Assembly (NCBI GenBank): GCA_045130665.1
Contig: JBGUQC010000004.1
Location: 1-64,000 of the forward strand
Reading direction: 5' to 3'
Source: RGIG8124 sp045130665
GTDB lineage: Bacteria; Bacillota; Clostridia; Christensenellales; CAG-917
Length of the DNA: 64,000 nt
Below the pieces are notes generated by a model. It saw only the letters and a list, made by a program, of their open reading frames with translations, searched no databases and had not been told where the DNA came from. Below, piece by piece: positions 63,131-64,000 of the stretch (within the stretch, counting starts at the first letter, position 1; each line of letters begins with the position of its first letter). The translations under genes and the position numbers were made by a program.

Positions 63131-64000
63131 CTACTTATCAACAATTGTAAGCATTGGAGCTACAATATTCAAGGCGAATTTCTTTACACCTAATCCATTA
63201 AATGCAATAGATAAAATTGCATCCTCGCCTTCACCTTCTACTTTCATTATGAATCCTTTGCCAAATTTTATATGTTCAACAATGATTCCTTCCTGGAATT
63301 TAGATAAATCTACATCATTTTTAGGTGCTGCAGTCTTTAATTCTGGTTTTGGTAATGGTTTAACAGGTTCTGCATATACTTGAGATGTAGATTGTCTTGA
63401 ATAACCATGATTTTTCTTGGAATAGATAACATCATCTGAATAATAACCAGAATTGTCGAATGAATAGTAATTATTTCTAAATGAACCATATGCATTTGGA
63501 TCTCTTAATTCATCAAAAGCTGGTTTCATTTCATTAATAAATCTACTTCTGTTCATTCTGTCATGAGAATTAAAGTTAAATCTTGTATTTGCACAAGTGC
63601 AAATTAATCTATGTTTTGCACGAGTAATCGCAACATACATTAACCTTCTTTCTTCTTCTAATTCTGCTGGATCAGCTTGAGCTTGAATACTTGGGAATAC
63701 ATTTTCCTCTAAGGCAACTATAAAGACTGTATCAAATTCAAGTCCCTTTACTGCATGAATTGTTGCAATAGATACATAGTTTGCATCTACCGTATCATCA
63801 GCTGCAGAAATTAATGTTGCAGATTGTAGATAATCTATGAATTCTGCTTCTTTGTTATCTCCAACGAATTCTTCAACTGCACCAACTAATTCTCTAACGT
63901 TTTCAAGTCTTGATGAATCATCTGGATCATCAGATGTTAATAAATCATTTTCAATACCACTTTCTACTATTAAATACTCAGTAAACTCCTTTGGAGTTTT
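63131..64000 (-). CDS. pcrA: ATP-dependent DNA helicase PcrA/UvrD, C-terminal part (gene begins beyond the window)
   Basis: The frame is open from the right edge (64000, phase intact) to TAA at 63131, giving 290 residues of the C-terminal half. Superfamily 1 motifs are visible: ATIHAVKGLEFDTVFIV (motif V) and EEERRLMYVAITRAKHRL (motif VI), preceded by NVRELVGAVEEF. The Met in RRLMYV is internal, not a start. A variable linker (residues about 170-230 of the fragment) and a C-terminal Tudor-like domain (FQEGIIVEHIKFGKGFIMKV) that binds RNA polymerase in PcrA complete it. Paired with ligA downstream. Confidence 0.95.
   Translation of the reverse strand, partial: KTPKEFTEYLIVESGIENDLLTSDDPDDSSRLENVRELVGAVEEFVGDNKEAEFIDYLQSATLISAADDTVDANYVSIATIHAVKGLEFDTVFIVALEENVFPSIQAQADPAELEEERRLMYVAITRAKHRLICTCANTRFNFNSHDRMNRSRFINEMKPAFDELRDPNAYGSFRNNYYSFDNSGYYSDDVIYSKKNHGYSRQSTSQVYAEPVKPLPKPELKTAAPKNDVDLSKFQEGIIVEHIKFGKGFIMKVEGEGEDAILSIAFNGLGVKKFALNIVAPMLTIVDK

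Noticed and set aside
1..64000. CRISPR arrays, insertion sequences, prophage genes, tRNAs and rRNAs
   Set aside because: I looked for direct repeats, transposase-like frames, inverted-repeat ends and tRNA/rRNA signatures and found none that I could support.

Overview
The window comes from a low-GC, AT-rich Gram-positive bacterium. Gene order, ribosome-binding sites of the GGAGG type and TTGACA/TATAAT promoters point to an anaerobic member of the Clostridia, and neither species nor genus can be named. It is almost entirely core chromosome: I see no insertion sequences, prophage, CRISPR array, tRNA or rRNA genes.

Layout. (1) 1-18.5 kb, plus strand: the end of a cysteine synthase gene, the iron-sulfur genes iscS-iscU, then pheS-pheT-mutS2, a small membrane protein, a second cysteine desulfurase paired with thiI, and miaB-mutS-mutL-miaA followed by a YnbB-like PLP enzyme. 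Sulfur mobilisation, tRNA modification and mismatch repair are thus chained in one direction. (2) 18.6-37.7 kb, minus strand, read from right to left: rpsB-tsf-pyrH, then frr-uppS-cdsA-dxr-rseP-ispG, then a PolC-like exonuclease, then rimP-nusA-ylxR-ylxQ-infB-rbfA-nrnA-truB-ribF and an AP-endonuclease-like gene. This is the classic Firmicutes translation, isoprenoid and envelope cluster. (3) 37.7-43.7 kb: a DUF1292 protein, ruvX and rarA; the RNase P RNA gene on the plus strand; recN, argR and nadK; and a tiny, probably leaderless membrane-protein gene. (4) 43.7-45.8 kb: tlyA, a four-helix membrane protein and, upstream of them, a 590-nt non-coding RNA with its own consensus promoter. I read these as oapA and the OLE RNA. 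(5) 45.8-61.1 kb: the yicC-rpoZ-coaBC-priA-def-fmt-rsmB-rlmN-rsgA-rpe series, then rpmB facing the other way, the Asp23/Gls24 gene, the fakA-like gene and recG. A BspA/InlB-like lipoprotein gene interrupts it between rpmB and rpe. (6) 61.2-64 kb: ligA and the 3' part of pcrA/uvrD.

Main surprises: the OLE RNA/OapA locus; a protein in the polC slot that keeps the PolC N-terminal, OB and proofreading-exonuclease parts but has no PHP or polymerase domain; a MutS2 lacking its Smr nuclease domain; several structured mRNA leaders (pheST, rpsB, rimP); two promoters placed so that the transcript would begin at the start codon (rarA and the small membrane protein); and the absence of gmk, prpC/prkC, hfq and zapA from the places where relatives usually keep them.
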